A DNA stretch of 13,967 nt from Desulfovibrio sp. UBA2564. GTDB taxonomy: Bacteria; Desulfobacterota; Desulfovibrionia; Desulfovibrionales; Desulfovibrionaceae. How positions within the stretch are numbered: the stretch's first letter is position 1; each line of letters starts with the position of its first letter. Below the pieces are notes generated by a model. That model saw nothing but the letters and a program-made list of their open reading frames with translations, was not told the DNA's origin and ran no database searches. Position numbers and translations under genes: made by a program. This document shows, piece by piece, positions 1 to 6,317 of the stretch. The stretch lies in the NCBI GenBank assembly GCA_002340305.1, contig DDLU01000187.1, forward strand, positions 1-13,967, in the 5' to 3' direction.

Positions 1-70
1 GGGGGTTTCTCAATGGACTAAGGTCGATTGTTTCTGGTTTTGCCTGCTCGGTTTCATTATTCGTAGTCAT
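1..70 (-). CDS. Start of an unidentified leftward gene, cut by the window edge
   Basis: Only the first 23 codons are present. The product begins MTTNNETEQAKPET and continues IDLSPLRNP, a polar start that gives no family. The ATG is at 68-70 on the reverse strand and has a purine-rich ribosome binding site (GGGGGA) about four bases upstream. It overlaps the end of the preceding small gene by 14 bases, so the two are probably translationally coupled in one leftward operon. Function unknown. Confidence 0.5.
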   Translation of the reverse strand, partial: MTTNNETEQAKPETIDLSPLRNP

Positions 71-203
71 CGTATCCCCCATCATGGTCACCATCCCAAT
101 CCCCTTCGTTCATGGTTGAGCAATTGCCGCAATAGGTGCCGTCTTCGTGGTCATAACCAGTATCGTCAAGATTCTCGCCACAGAACTCGCAATCCTGTCC
201 CAT
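57..203 (-). CDS. Small acidic zinc-knuckle protein (48 aa)
   Basis: A 48-codon frame reads leftward from an ATG at 201-203 to a TAA at 57-59. Residues 5-8 are CEFC and residues 25-28 are CGNC, two CxxC knuckles 16 residues apart, as in a small zinc ribbon. The rest is very acidic (many Asp, Glu and Gly) and ends DDYE. The next leftward gene starts inside its 3' end, which supports translation. The weak point is the start: there is no good ribosome binding site before the ATG, and an in-frame stop lies a few codons upstream, so this is the only possible ATG. Such proteins often accompany plasmid or island gene sets, but I cannot name a family or a target. Confidence 0.55.
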   Translation of the reverse strand: MGQDCEFCGENLDDTGYDHEDGTYCGNCSTMNEGDWDGDHDGGYDDYE

Positions 204-252
204 AGGATATGGGGGATCAGCAAATAGTGTATTCTAGTAAACATGCGGGTCC

Positions 253-296
253 AATAGGACATTTATAGGATATTTATAGGACGGATATAGGTTCCT
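253..296. repeat. Four 11-bp tandem repeats (ATAGG core)
   Basis: The units start at 253, 264, 275 and 286: AATAGGACATT, TATAGGATATT, TATAGGACGGA and TATAGGTTCCT. The ATAGG core recurs at exactly 11-bp intervals, so all copies face the same side of the helix. A further copy of ATAGGATAT lies at 202-210 over the start codon of the zinc-knuckle gene. The block sits 50-90 bp upstream of that leftward gene, where a promoter would be. It could be an operator array or iteron-like binding sites; no replication gene is visible. Confidence 0.6.
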
Positions 297-307
297 TATG
301 AGATATC

Positions 308-355
308 AGACGTTTATGAAAGGTGTTAAAAGAGTGAATCGTCCGATAAACGCTG
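308..355. repeat. Interrupted inverted repeat left of the Mu-like module
   Basis: CAGACGTTTAT at 308-317 region pairs with ATAAACGCTG at 346-355, giving ten paired bases with one bulged A and a spacer of about 28 bases. It lies between the ATAGG repeat block and the candidate left end of the Mu-like element. Function not known; there is no U-tract, so it is not an obvious terminator. Confidence 0.35.
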
Positions 356-361
356 AAAAGC

Positions 362-470
362 CCAAAAACCAGAACCACATAAAAGTGTACTTTTTTGGAA
401 AGAAATTTAGCGTTTAAACTCAATTTAACATGCTAAAATATTTTGATTTATTCTTTTCTCTGGTTTTTGG
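362..470. repeat. Perfect 12-bp inverted repeat flanking the candidate left end
   Basis: CCAAAAACCAGA at 362-373 is the exact reverse complement of TCTGGTTTTTGG at 459-470. The 85-bp spacer contains TGTACTTTTTTGG (386-398), which resembles the operator-like motifs at 1071 and 1157. In transposable phages of the Mu type, the transposase-binding end sites lie just beyond the 3' end of the repressor gene, and the repressor here ends at 543. These arms may therefore be part of the left-end binding array, but this was not verified. Confidence 0.4.
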
Positions 471-501
471 TAATATTTTATATGCTGAGACAAAGGTGTA
501 A

Positions 502-516
502 AGTAACAAAGTTACT
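502..516. repeat. Short palindrome downstream of the repressor gene
   Basis: AGTAAC-AAA-GTTACT is a 6-bp perfect palindrome about 27 bases beyond the repressor stop codon. Read on the reverse strand it is followed by TTTAC only, so as a terminator it would be weak. It may equally be a protein-binding site. Confidence 0.3.
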
Positions 517-542
517 GCGAACATAAAAAATGTCAGAGCAGA

Positions 543-1049
543 TTACGAACTAGAACTTTTAATTAACGAGATTAGCTTTCGAGCCTTCTGCTTATTGATG
601 ACACCTTCAGTTGTGCGCAATAAGTCATATAACGCACTAATAAGTCGACATTTTTTATCAATATCAACATGTTCTTCATCTGCAAGTTCTTCTTCAACTA
701 ATTCCAAAACACCCATGAGCACATGCTCATCAATATCTGTGTCAGCTTCACGCTCCTCCATTTCAAAGTTACGATCCCGTGATCCTAGCCCATAATAGAG
801 CCAATCCAAAGAAACTGCTTTTATTTCTGAAATATTAAAATACCACGTCAAAGGTATTTTTTGTGATCTTTTTGCTGATGCAAAGCCCTGGCGGGACACG
901 CCTAACATTTTGCATAATTCACTTCCTGTCGTGGCTTCTGCTGCATCCATTAGCCGGGCTATTCTAGCATCAAATGTTTCCAAACCTTCAGTTTCGGCAT
1001 TGATAAGCTCCTCCGCTCTTGGGGCAGTGCCATTCTTCTTTTCTCCCAT
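543..1049 (-). CDS. CI-type phage repressor (Mu-like c analogue)
   Basis: This 168-residue protein has a helix-turn-helix of the phage CI repressor type at about residues 26-90 (pattern ARIARLMDAA, then GSELCKMLGVSRQGFASAKR, then IPLTWYFNIS and SLDWLYYGLG). The remainder, about 95-168, is acidic and helical (for example VLELVEEELADEE) and is not an S24 peptidase domain, so release by RecA-stimulated self-cleavage is not expected. The ATG has GGAG nine bases upstream. It is divergent from the Ner-like and transposase genes with an AT-rich operator region between them, the standard lysogeny switch layout of transposable phages. It is expected to hold the rightward early genes off. Family assignment is strong; the exact operators are not proven. 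Confidence 0.85.
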   Translation of the reverse strand: MGEKKNGTAPRAEELINAETEGLETFDARIARLMDAAEATTGSELCKMLGVSRQGFASAKRSQKIPLTWYFNISEIKAVSLDWLYYGLGSRDRNFEMEEREADTDIDEHVLMGVLELVEEELADEEHVDIDKKCRLISALYDLLRTTEGVINKQKARKLISLIKSSSS

Positions 1050-1213
1050 ATCTTATCTCCTTGATCTAAGAAGTGAACTTTTTTGCTTCTTTTGTAATTT
1101 TTTTATTTACAATGTGACACCTTTTGAATTACAAAGGTCTCATTGAGACTTTCTTTGTGTACTTTTTTTTACACCAAGGGTCAATCTATAGCTTCAGAGT
1201 CAGGAGTAAAAAT
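1050..1213. promoter_or_regulatory. Divergent operator/promoter region of the Mu-like switch
   Basis: This AT-rich region separates the leftward repressor from the rightward early genes. It holds AAGTGAACTTTTTTGC at 1071-1086, TTGTAA (1092-1097) facing TTACAA (1107-1112), another TTACAA at 1129-1134 inside the near-palindrome CCTTTTG/CAAAGG (1120-1137), and GTGTA (1157-1161) facing TACAC (1170-1174) across a T-tract. Repressor and Ner are expected to bind here, and in Mu the transposase also binds the operator as an internal enhancer. I cannot assign individual sites to individual proteins. Confidence 0.55.
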
Positions 1214-1426
1214 ATGAGCAGCGAAAGAAGACCTTTTAGAATACGGGAATGGATGAAGAGTCGAAAGATTTCAGTTACAGGCATTGCCGCCGAACTTAAC
1301 GTTCATCATTCACTTGTTAGTGCAACAATACATGGCAGAAAAAACAATAAAAAAGTGTTGAATGCTTTGATTGTACACGGATGCCCTTCTGACCTTTTGG
1401 CGTTACCGGAAACTATTAAGCAGTAG
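1214..1426 (+). CDS. Ner-like small helix-turn-helix regulator (70 aa)
   Basis: A 70-residue protein starts at the ATG at 1214, preceded by AGGAGT. A longer in-frame ATG at 1124 would run through the operator region and has no ribosome binding site, so it is not used here. Residues about 8-45 fit a lambda-repressor-like HTH (FRIREWMKSRKISVTGIAAE, then LNVHHSLVSATIHGRK). Position and size match Ner, the early repressor of transposable phages that damps both the c and early promoters. It is followed after 16 bases by the transposase gene, so the two are almost certainly co-transcribed. The sequence itself only shows a small HTH protein; the name rests on location. Confidence 0.75.
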   Translation: MSSERRPFRIREWMKSRKISVTGIAAELNVHHSLVSATIHGRKNNKKVLNALIVHGCPSDLLALPETIKQ

Positions 1427-1442
1427 TGATGGAACATAAATA

Positions 1443-3446
1443 ATGTCAGTGCCTACTTTCTCCGTTAACGAACTTGTTCAAGTTTGCTGTGTCACAAAAC
1501 AAGCAATTCTTGAACGGGCCAAACGTTATAACTGGGATTATTCTATTGTCAGTTGCAACGGAGGAGAAACTTTTAGTATCTCCTTCGATGCTCTCCCTGA
1601 CGACATACAATATACCTTACTTGCCCGTTATCCTGAGAAATTTGGCTCTCAAGATGAACAAGACTCATTTCCCACCGACTACCGCTATGACTCGGAAGCT
1701 CTCTGGGATCACGCCAGTTCTTGCACCCAGAAAGCAAGGGACAAGGCGGTTGAGAATCTCAAGATATACACTGAGATGATGAATCTGCATCTTGGCGGCA
1801 CAAAATTCATTGATGCTTTGAAAGGTGTTTCTGCGAAGTACGATGTAACTGTGCGCACGTTGAAGCTCTGGCACTACGGGCGCAAGGGCAAGCCGGGACT
1901 GCGGCATTATCGCCGTCAGGACTGGTTTCCGGCCCTGATACCGGGCAAGAAAGGCAACTACAAGCGTGCTGAGACTTCCCCCGAAGCATGGGACTTCTTC
2001 AAGGCTCACTACCTCACAAGACGGCAACCCACCATACGGGATTCATATCGCCGCACCCAAGAAGCAGCCAAAGAACACGGCTGGTCTCTTTGCTCATACA
2101 ATACCTTGCGCCGTCTGGTTCAGACAGAAATTTCACCTCAAACCATTGCCCTTGAACGCAAGGGACCGCAGGCACTGCGGGAGCTTTATCCGTATCAGGA
2201 ACGTGACAAAACCTGCTTCATGGCTGGCGAGGCGGTGACGGGTGACGGTCTGAAATTGGATAAGCTTTGGATTGATTGGGGTGATGAAATTATCAACACC
2301 TCCACCTTGTGGGTCTGGGCTGACATATATTCAGGCAAGATTCTTTCATGCCGCCTCGGAAAGACCGAGAATACCGATATTTTCAGGCTTGCTACCTATG
2401 ATCTGACAAAAATCACGGTCCCGACCTACGCATGGGTCGATAACACCCGTGTTGCAGCAAACAAGGCCATGACGGGACGTTCAGCAGGCCGACACCGTTT
2501 TAAAAATAAGCCTGACGATCCGCTTGGATTGCTGGCCCAGCTCGGTATCGAAGTCCGCTTTACCAATCCTGACCATAACGTCAGTAACCCCGGCGTTAAG
2601 CCCATTGAACGGGCTTTCGGTCAAGGCGGTCTGCACGATCAGATAGCAACACATCCGTCCTTCAATGATCGTGGCTATAGCACTGCTACAGCGATTCCCG
2701 TTGCGGAGCTGGAAGCGATCCTTCCGCAGGAAGTTGCTAGATTCAACGCACGCTCTGGACGCAGATCAGCCGTATGCAACGGACGCAGCTTTGATGAAAC
2801 CTTTGCCGAAGCCGTCAAGCACACACCTATCCGTAAAATACCGGAATCCACACGCAGCCTTTTGCTGCTGATGTCGGAAGTCGTGCCTGTCCAGAAATCC
2901 GGCGTCATATCGCTTAAGGCCGGGAAAGGGCCGAACGGCAGAAACCGCTACTGGACCGAAACGCTTGTCCGTCATGCAGGATCAAAGGTCGTTGCTTATT
3001 TCGATCCTGATGACCTGAGCCGGGACGTTCAGATTTGTACCTTGGACGGCATGCGGCTGTGCAATGCAGAGAGAATAGCCAGCGTTGCTTTCAATGACAC
3101 GGAAGCAGGCCGGGAGTGGAACAAGAACAAGCAAAGATATCTTAAGGCCAGCAAGAAGGCGGCTAAAGCCGAACAGCGCATGTCTCAGCTTGAAATGGAA
3201 TCGCTTTATCCGGCCCCGGATACACCGCAAGAGCCAAGCCCACAGGTTATAGCAACAGATTTCAAGAAAACAGGAGTGCCGGAAGTCGACGACATTACGG
3301 CAGAAGATCGGCGCAATGCCCAACGTTTAGCAGCAGGAGCGGAGGATCACATCTTAGACCTGCATGAGAGATTGAAAGAGGCCCAGAAAAGTGAAATCCC
3401 GGCAAGGATAGGGCCTCACCGGGTTTTCGACAAACAAAATGAATAA
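1443..3446 (+). CDS. MuA-like DDE transposase
   Basis: This 667-residue protein is about the length of phage Mu transposase A (663). The N-terminal about 70 residues look like the MuA winged-helix DNA-binding domain (FSVNELVQVCCVTKQAILER). The catalytic triad is intact: D268 in VTGDGLKLDKLW, D333 in AWVDNTRVAANKAM and E389 in VKPIERAFGQGG, nearly the spacing of Mu D269/D336/E392. A Mu-type beta-barrel should follow at about 480-560, then a basic, Lys- and Gln-rich C-terminal tail (about 560-667) of the kind that contacts MuB and ClpX. It would assemble on the element ends, nick them and join them to target DNA. The start is an ATG with GGA about ten bases upstream, 16 bases after the Ner-like gene. 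No frameshift is seen, so it should be functional. Confidence 0.95.
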   Translation: MSVPTFSVNELVQVCCVTKQAILERAKRYNWDYSIVSCNGGETFSISFDALPDDIQYTLLARYPEKFGSQDEQDSFPTDYRYDSEALWDHASSCTQKARDKAVENLKIYTEMMNLHLGGTKFIDALKGVSAKYDVTVRTLKLWHYGRKGKPGLRHYRRQDWFPALIPGKKGNYKRAETSPEAWDFFKAHYLTRRQPTIRDSYRRTQEAAKEHGWSLCSYNTLRRLVQTEISPQTIALERKGPQALRELYPYQERDKTCFMAGEAVTGDGLKLDKLWIDWGDEIINTSTLWVWADIYSGKILSCRLGKTENTDIFRLATYDLTKITVPTYAWVDNTRVAANKAMTGRSAGRHRFKNKPDDPLGLLAQLGIEVRFTNPDHNVSNPGVKPIERAFGQGGLHDQIATHPSFNDRGYSTATAIPVAELEAILPQEVARFNARSGRRSAVCNGRSFDETFAEAVKHTPIRKIPESTRSLLLLMSEVVPVQKSGVISLKAGKGPNGRNRYWTETLVRHAGSKVVAYFDPDDLSRDVQICTLDGMRLCNAERIASVAFNDTEAGREWNKNKQRYLKASKKAAKAEQRMSQLEMESLYPAPDTPQEPSPQVIATDFKKTGVPEVDDITAEDRRNAQRLAAGAEDHILDLHERLKEAQKSEIPARIGPHRVFDKQNE

Positions 3447-3473
3447 ACGAAATTCACTAAGGAGAATCTACTC

Positions 3474-4409
3474 ATGAAAGATTCAAACGTCAAGGATGAC
3501 ATTCGGGAGCTTGTAAAAGCTGAGATGGACCGTTCCGGCATGACTCAGAAACAGATAGCCGAGGAAGTAGGAACCAGCACAACACGCCTCAGCCAATGGC
3601 TTTCCGGCAAATATGGCGGGGATGTTGAAGGGATGAATGAAGAAATGCGGAGTTGGCTCCGGTCCAAAAGCAAAGAGGCCACCAACGCCAACCAGTTGCC
3701 GCAGCCGCCGAGCTGGATACCCACACCGACAGCTAAACGTGTGCTCGCCTCCCTCGCATACGCGCAGATGGCAGCGGACATCGCCATTGTATACGGCGGC
3801 GCGGGTGTAGGAAAAAGCTGCACAGCCAAGCACTACCGGAGCAACAACCCCAATGTCTGGATTGCGACCATGACACCTTCTACAGCAAATGTTGCAACCT
3901 GCATTGACCGTATAGCCCAGTCCGTTGGGATTCAGGATTTCATATGGGGAGCTGCCAAGAAGGAAGCCGCTGTAATCGGGCGTATTGCCGACACAGGTGG
4001 GCTGCTGGTCATTGATGAAGCCCAGCATCTCAGCACTCCGGCACTTGAGGTTGTTCGGAGCCTTCATGATGCCGCCGAGATCGGCCTTGTCTTGATGGGA
4101 AATGAGCAGGTTTATTCTCAAATGACCGGAGGCGGATCACGGCAAGCGCACTTCGCCCAGCTTTTCAGCAGGATCGGAAGCAGAACAAGGCTTAACAAGC
4201 CTAATCAGGATGATATTCACCAGCTCATGGAAGCATGGGCCGTACCCGCTGATGCACGTGCTTACTGCCTCAAAATAGGCCAGCAGCCGGGAGCCTTGCG
4301 CTACCTGACTAAGACCCTCCGCTTTGCCTCCATGATGGCACATGGAGACAGGCAGCCGCTTAATACTGACCACATTAAAGCCGCATTGATGAGCCTTGGA
4401 AACCTTTAG
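3474..4409 (+). CDS. MuB-like AAA+ target-selection ATPase
   Basis: The 311-residue product matches Mu B (312) in size and order. An N-terminal HTH covers about residues 10-60 (MTQKQIAEEVGTSTTRLSQW). The AAA+ core has Walker A GGAGVGKS at 108-115 and Walker B LLVIDEAQ at about 177-184. An arginine-bearing helix follows (FSRIGSRTRL, about 231-240), then a C-terminal helical domain. MuB forms ATP-dependent filaments on target DNA, delivers targets to MuA and helps give immunity to self-insertion. The gene has a strong GGAG site before its ATG and begins 27 bases after the transposase stop, so the two are expressed together. Alternatives such as an IstB- or TniB-type ATPase are less likely next to a MuA-type transposase. 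Confidence 0.92.
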   Translation: MKDSNVKDDIRELVKAEMDRSGMTQKQIAEEVGTSTTRLSQWLSGKYGGDVEGMNEEMRSWLRSKSKEATNANQLPQPPSWIPTPTAKRVLASLAYAQMAADIAIVYGGAGVGKSCTAKHYRSNNPNVWIATMTPSTANVATCIDRIAQSVGIQDFIWGAAKKEAAVIGRIADTGGLLVIDEAQHLSTPALEVVRSLHDAAEIGLVLMGNEQVYSQMTGGGSRQAHFAQLFSRIGSRTRLNKPNQDDIHQLMEAWAVPADARAYCLKIGQQPGALRYLTKTLRFASMMAHGDRQPLNTDHIKAALMSLGNL

Positions 4410-4435
4410 CACAACGCAATAGCGAGGGGGATATT

Positions 4436-4660
4436 ATGGATATTAGATTTATTCAGGATCAAATTGATGAGTTGGAAAGAACTTCTGATGTAATTGACTT
4501 TGTGGTGGAAGCATTTTGGACGAATGATCCAAGAGGAGAAGGCTTTTCTCATGACGCGCTGCATGGTGCTGGGCTTATCCTGATGGAGCACAAAGAAAAA
4601 GTTACTTCTCTTCATGATAATTTCTACAAAGAACTCAACAAAAACAAGGCGAAAAATTAA
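4436..4660 (+). CDS. Small unidentified protein of the Mu-like early operon (74 aa)
   Basis: A 74-residue, helix-rich, acidic protein follows the MuB gene by 26 bases, with GAGGGGG before the ATG. It starts MDIRFIQDQIDELERTSD and ends in a basic run (NKNKAKN). I recognise no domain. Its place between MuB and the GemA-like gene corresponds to the semi-essential early region of transposable phages, where small host-modifying or regulatory proteins are encoded. Translation is plausible because of the ribosome binding site and the tight spacing; function is unknown. Confidence 0.65.
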   Translation: MDIRFIQDQIDELERTSDVIDFVVEAFWTNDPRGEGFSHDALHGAGLILMEHKEKVTSLHDNFYKELNKNKAKN

Positions 4661-4721
4661 TTCAGAACTTGGAATAGTTTGCATAAATGGCCTCACTTAC
4701 GGAGGTTTAAGGAGTACTATA

Positions 4722-5162
4722 ATGGGCAGCACTGAATACAAAGAGGGGCGTAGAAGGGAATTAGCGAAGATACACATAGCAAAAAAACAACTCGGTCTTG
4801 ATGATGCAACCTATCGGGCAATCCTGATGAATATTGCAGGTGTTGAATCTTCCGCTGATCTGGATGCAAAGAGCCGTAAAAGGGTCATAGCGCACTTCGT
4901 CTCAAGCGGGTTTCAGCCTACAAGAGGCAAGACACCTCATCCCGGTACGCCGCATAACTTTCAATCAGGAAATTCTAGGCAGCTTCGGCTTATTGAAGCT
5001 CTGCTTTCAGAACTGCAAAAGCCGTGGTCCTATGCAGATGCAATAGCGAAAAGAATGTACGGTGTAGAACGTATCGCATGGTGCAAGCCTAAACATCTTA
5101 ACGCCGTTATTTCTGCCTTGAAAAAAAACAAGTCGAGACAGCAGAAAAGGAGCAAAAAGTAA
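4722..5162 (+). CDS. gp16/GemA-like early regulator (DUF1018)
   Basis: A 146-residue protein starts at the ATG at 4722, which has AAGGAG about nine bases upstream; the longer frame back to 4614 overlaps the previous gene and has no such site. Residues about 8-70 carry the family signature: RRRELAKIHIAKKQLGLDD, then TYRAILMNIAGVESSADLDA and RVIAHFVSSGF. After a short Pro/Gly linker, a second part (RQLRLIEALLSELQKPWSYA and RIAWCKPKHLNAVISALKK) completes the fold, and the C-terminus is highly basic. In Mu, GemA/gp16-type proteins are early gene products linked to modulation of host gene expression and DNA topology. The family call is good; the role in this element is inferred. Confidence 0.85.
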   Translation: MGSTEYKEGRRRELAKIHIAKKQLGLDDATYRAILMNIAGVESSADLDAKSRKRVIAHFVSSGFQPTRGKTPHPGTPHNFQSGNSRQLRLIEALLSELQKPWSYADAIAKRMYGVERIAWCKPKHLNAVISALKKNKSRQQKRSKK

Positions 5163-5194
5163 TGGTCAACTTCAAACACATCTTTGCAGAGTAA
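5162..5194 (+). CDS. Ten-codon mini-ORF coupled to the GemA-like stop
   Basis: The GemA-like stop and an ATG overlap as TAATG at 5160-5164. That ATG has AAGGAG upstream (about 5147-5152) and encodes MVNFKHIFAE before TAA at 5192-5194. The next real gene starts five bases later at 5199 without a ribosome binding site of its own. The mini-ORF could therefore deliver ribosomes to it by termination-reinitiation. Alternatively it could be the true start of that gene, separated by a one-base frameshift. It is too short to judge by composition. Confidence 0.35.
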   Translation: MVNFKHIFAE

Positions 5195-5198
5195 CACA

Positions 5199-5654
5199 AT
5201 GTCAATAATTGATGATGTTTTAGCAGTACTCGAAGAGGGGTATCGCCCTTACTACGGCAAGGTAAGTGAACAAGGTCAAAAGCAAGTTGAATGCGAAAAC
5301 TGGGATAATACGTTCTGGTTTGTAAAAGAAACAGAGACAAGGCGTGCTTTTATGTGTCTTGGATGCGAATCACGCCCTTGTGTACTGACTGACCCCGAAG
5401 GCTTTGAATTAACGGCGAAACGCCCTGTCATGCAGACCAAGGTATCTTTTATGGAAACCCGCTCTGTGCCACCGGAGGATTTGTTCAGGCATAAGAAGTG
5501 GTTCCGTTGCAACGAAGCAGCTTCATTGCTCGCAATTTCGGAAAGAAAAGTCCGCTACCTCGTAGAGGAAGGAGCACTTGTGCCACATGAGGATTCACCG
5601 CTTAGAATCACAGCGGAAAGCTTGGAAGCTCAATATAACAGAGAAGAATGGTAG
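5199..5654 (+). CDS. Helix-turn-helix (excisionase/MerR-like) protein with Cys cluster
   Basis: From the ATG at 5199 this is 151 residues; a TTG at 5184 is a possible alternative. Residues about 98-151 form an excisionase-like HTH: WFRCNEAASLLAISERKVRY, then LVEEGALVP, ending in LRITAESLEAQYNREEW. This is the standard 'helix-turn-helix plus wing plus last helix' pattern. The N-terminal part includes FMCLGCESRPC at about 51-61, which may bind a metal. It is the last protein gene of the Mu-like run, where Mu places its middle regulators, so a DNA-binding regulator is expected, although it is not recognisably Mor. It has no clear ribosome binding site (see the preceding mini-ORF). Confidence 0.7.
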   Translation: MSIIDDVLAVLEEGYRPYYGKVSEQGQKQVECENWDNTFWFVKETETRRAFMCLGCESRPCVLTDPEGFELTAKRPVMQTKVSFMETRSVPPEDLFRHKKWFRCNEAASLLAISERKVRYLVEEGALVPHEDSPLRITAESLEAQYNREEW

Positions 5655-5727
5655 ATACTCCGCAGAAAAGCCTTTAGCTGCCGCACAAAGCGGTTTCAAA
5701 CTAGTTTTAGACTACTGCTAAACATCA

Positions 5728-5761
5728 GCCCCTTAACGCGCTTAACGGCCCGTTAAGGGGC
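5728..5761. repeat. Perfect 11-bp inverted repeat after the HTH gene
   Basis: GCCCCTTAACG at 5728-5738 pairs exactly with CGTTAAGGGGC at 5751-5761 around a 12-base loop that contains a third TTAACG. It is followed by AAAGACAGC, not a T-run, so it is not a classical intrinsic terminator. It may be a transcript end stabiliser, a rho-assisted stop or an operator. It lies just upstream of the promoter of the RNA gene at about 5810. Confidence 0.5.
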
Positions 5762-5774
5762 AAAGACAGCAAAT

Positions 5775-5803
5775 TTGACTCATAGTACAGAGGTGGTTAT
5801 TTT
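5775..5803 (+). promoter_or_regulatory. Sigma70-type promoter of the structured RNA
   Basis: TTGACT at 5775-5780 and TATTTT at 5798-5803 are separated by exactly 17 bases, a good match to the -35/-10 consensus. Transcription would begin near 5810, immediately before the paired regions of the RNA. No open reading frame with a ribosome binding site starts downstream of it. Confidence 0.6.
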
Positions 5804-5809
5804 GAAGAG

Positions 5810-6101
5810 TAGAGAAAGGACTGACCGGACAATGGTCCCGCTGGGGAGGGATCAGGCATTGTGCGGCAGTCTCGGTGATCCAGCTGGCCGAGCTTGCCAT
5901 TCTCTGCGTCTGACAAGGAAATGGCGGCGTATCCTGAACCTCGTCCCGGCGGGGGTCGTAAATAAGGATGTCGTCTGCTGTAAGGCCCGGAGAGCCCTAT
6001 GGCTCTTTGTTATGGCAGGTAGTCGTATGACCCCAGCCGGATGGGGATCGAAAAGGGCTGCTTGTCACCCCGAGAGTCCGGCACTACTCGGGATTTTTTT
6101 T
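5810..6101 (+). ncRNA. Putative structured non-coding RNA of the Mu-like element (about 290 nt)
   Basis: The region is GC-rich compared with its surroundings and folds by eye into successive hairpins. (a) 5821-5834 pairs with 5857-5869 (13 pairs, one bulge, one G-G mismatch), with TCCC/GGGA nested inside. (b) CTCGG 5871-5875 pairs with CCGAG 5888-5892. (c) The arm around 5924-5935 pairs with 5965-5978, including ATCCT/AGGAT. (d) AGAGCC 5991-5996 pairs with GGCTCT 6001-6006 around a CTAT loop. (e) CCCC 6031-6034 pairs with GGGG 6043-6046. (f) An intrinsic terminator closes it at 6069-6101. A matching promoter lies just upstream. The only long frame through it lacks a ribosome binding site and has unconvincing composition. 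I looked for RNase P, tmRNA, 6S, SRP and group I/II intron signatures and recognised none. Function unknown. Confidence 0.6.
6069..6101 (+). terminator. Intrinsic terminator of the structured RNA
   Basis: CCCGAG (6069-6074) pairs with CTCGGG (6087-6092), AGT (6075-6077) pairs with ACT (6083-6085) with A6086 bulged, and the loop is CCGGC. Eight T residues follow at 6094-6101. This is a textbook rho-independent terminator on the forward strand. Confidence 0.85.
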
Positions 6102-6145
6102 GAAGATTTTAGTACACACTGAAATTTCCGAGTACATTTTTTGCT

Positions 6146-6179
6146 GGTTCCCTACACCATAGGAACCTCCATGTATAAT
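6146..6179 (+). promoter_or_regulatory. Probable promoter/operator of the XRE regulator gene
   Basis: GGTTCC at 6146-6151 faces GGAACC at 6162-6167, a 22-bp dyad. TATAAT lies at 6174-6179, immediately downstream of the dyad. A -35 at normal spacing would fall inside the dyad (CCTACA, weak), so a bound protein would occlude the promoter. ATAGGA at 6159-6164 repeats the core of the tandem repeats at 253-296. Autoregulation by the XRE protein is the simplest reading. Confidence 0.5.
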
Positions 6180-6317
6180 GGTTTAATAAGATTAATATTT
6201 TTAAATTATTTTATTTCTTTTTCAAGAATTAGCAAGAATTTATTTATCATTTTTTCCATAAATAGCATGTTTATATAACCAACAAGGACCGCCACTATAC
6301 TGCTTAAGGAGTCGTAT

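Noticed and set aside
5810..6101. Known RNA classes (RNase P, tmRNA, 6S, SRP RNA, group I or II intron, retron msr/msd)
   Set aside because: Their conserved blocks were not seen, and no reverse transcriptase or intron protein is nearby. An Rfam search would settle it.
5775..6122. A 115-codon forward frame over the structured RNA
   Set aside because: It begins with TTG inside the promoter -35, has no ribosome binding site, contains the intrinsic terminator hairpin and has an Arg/Cys-rich composition unlike the neighbours. A non-coding RNA explains the region better.
386..6141. TTTTT target-site duplication flanking the Mu-like element (391-395 and 6137-6141)
   Set aside because: Both copies lie in T-tracts and could match by chance, and the adjoining ends do not align well, so I do not claim a duplication.
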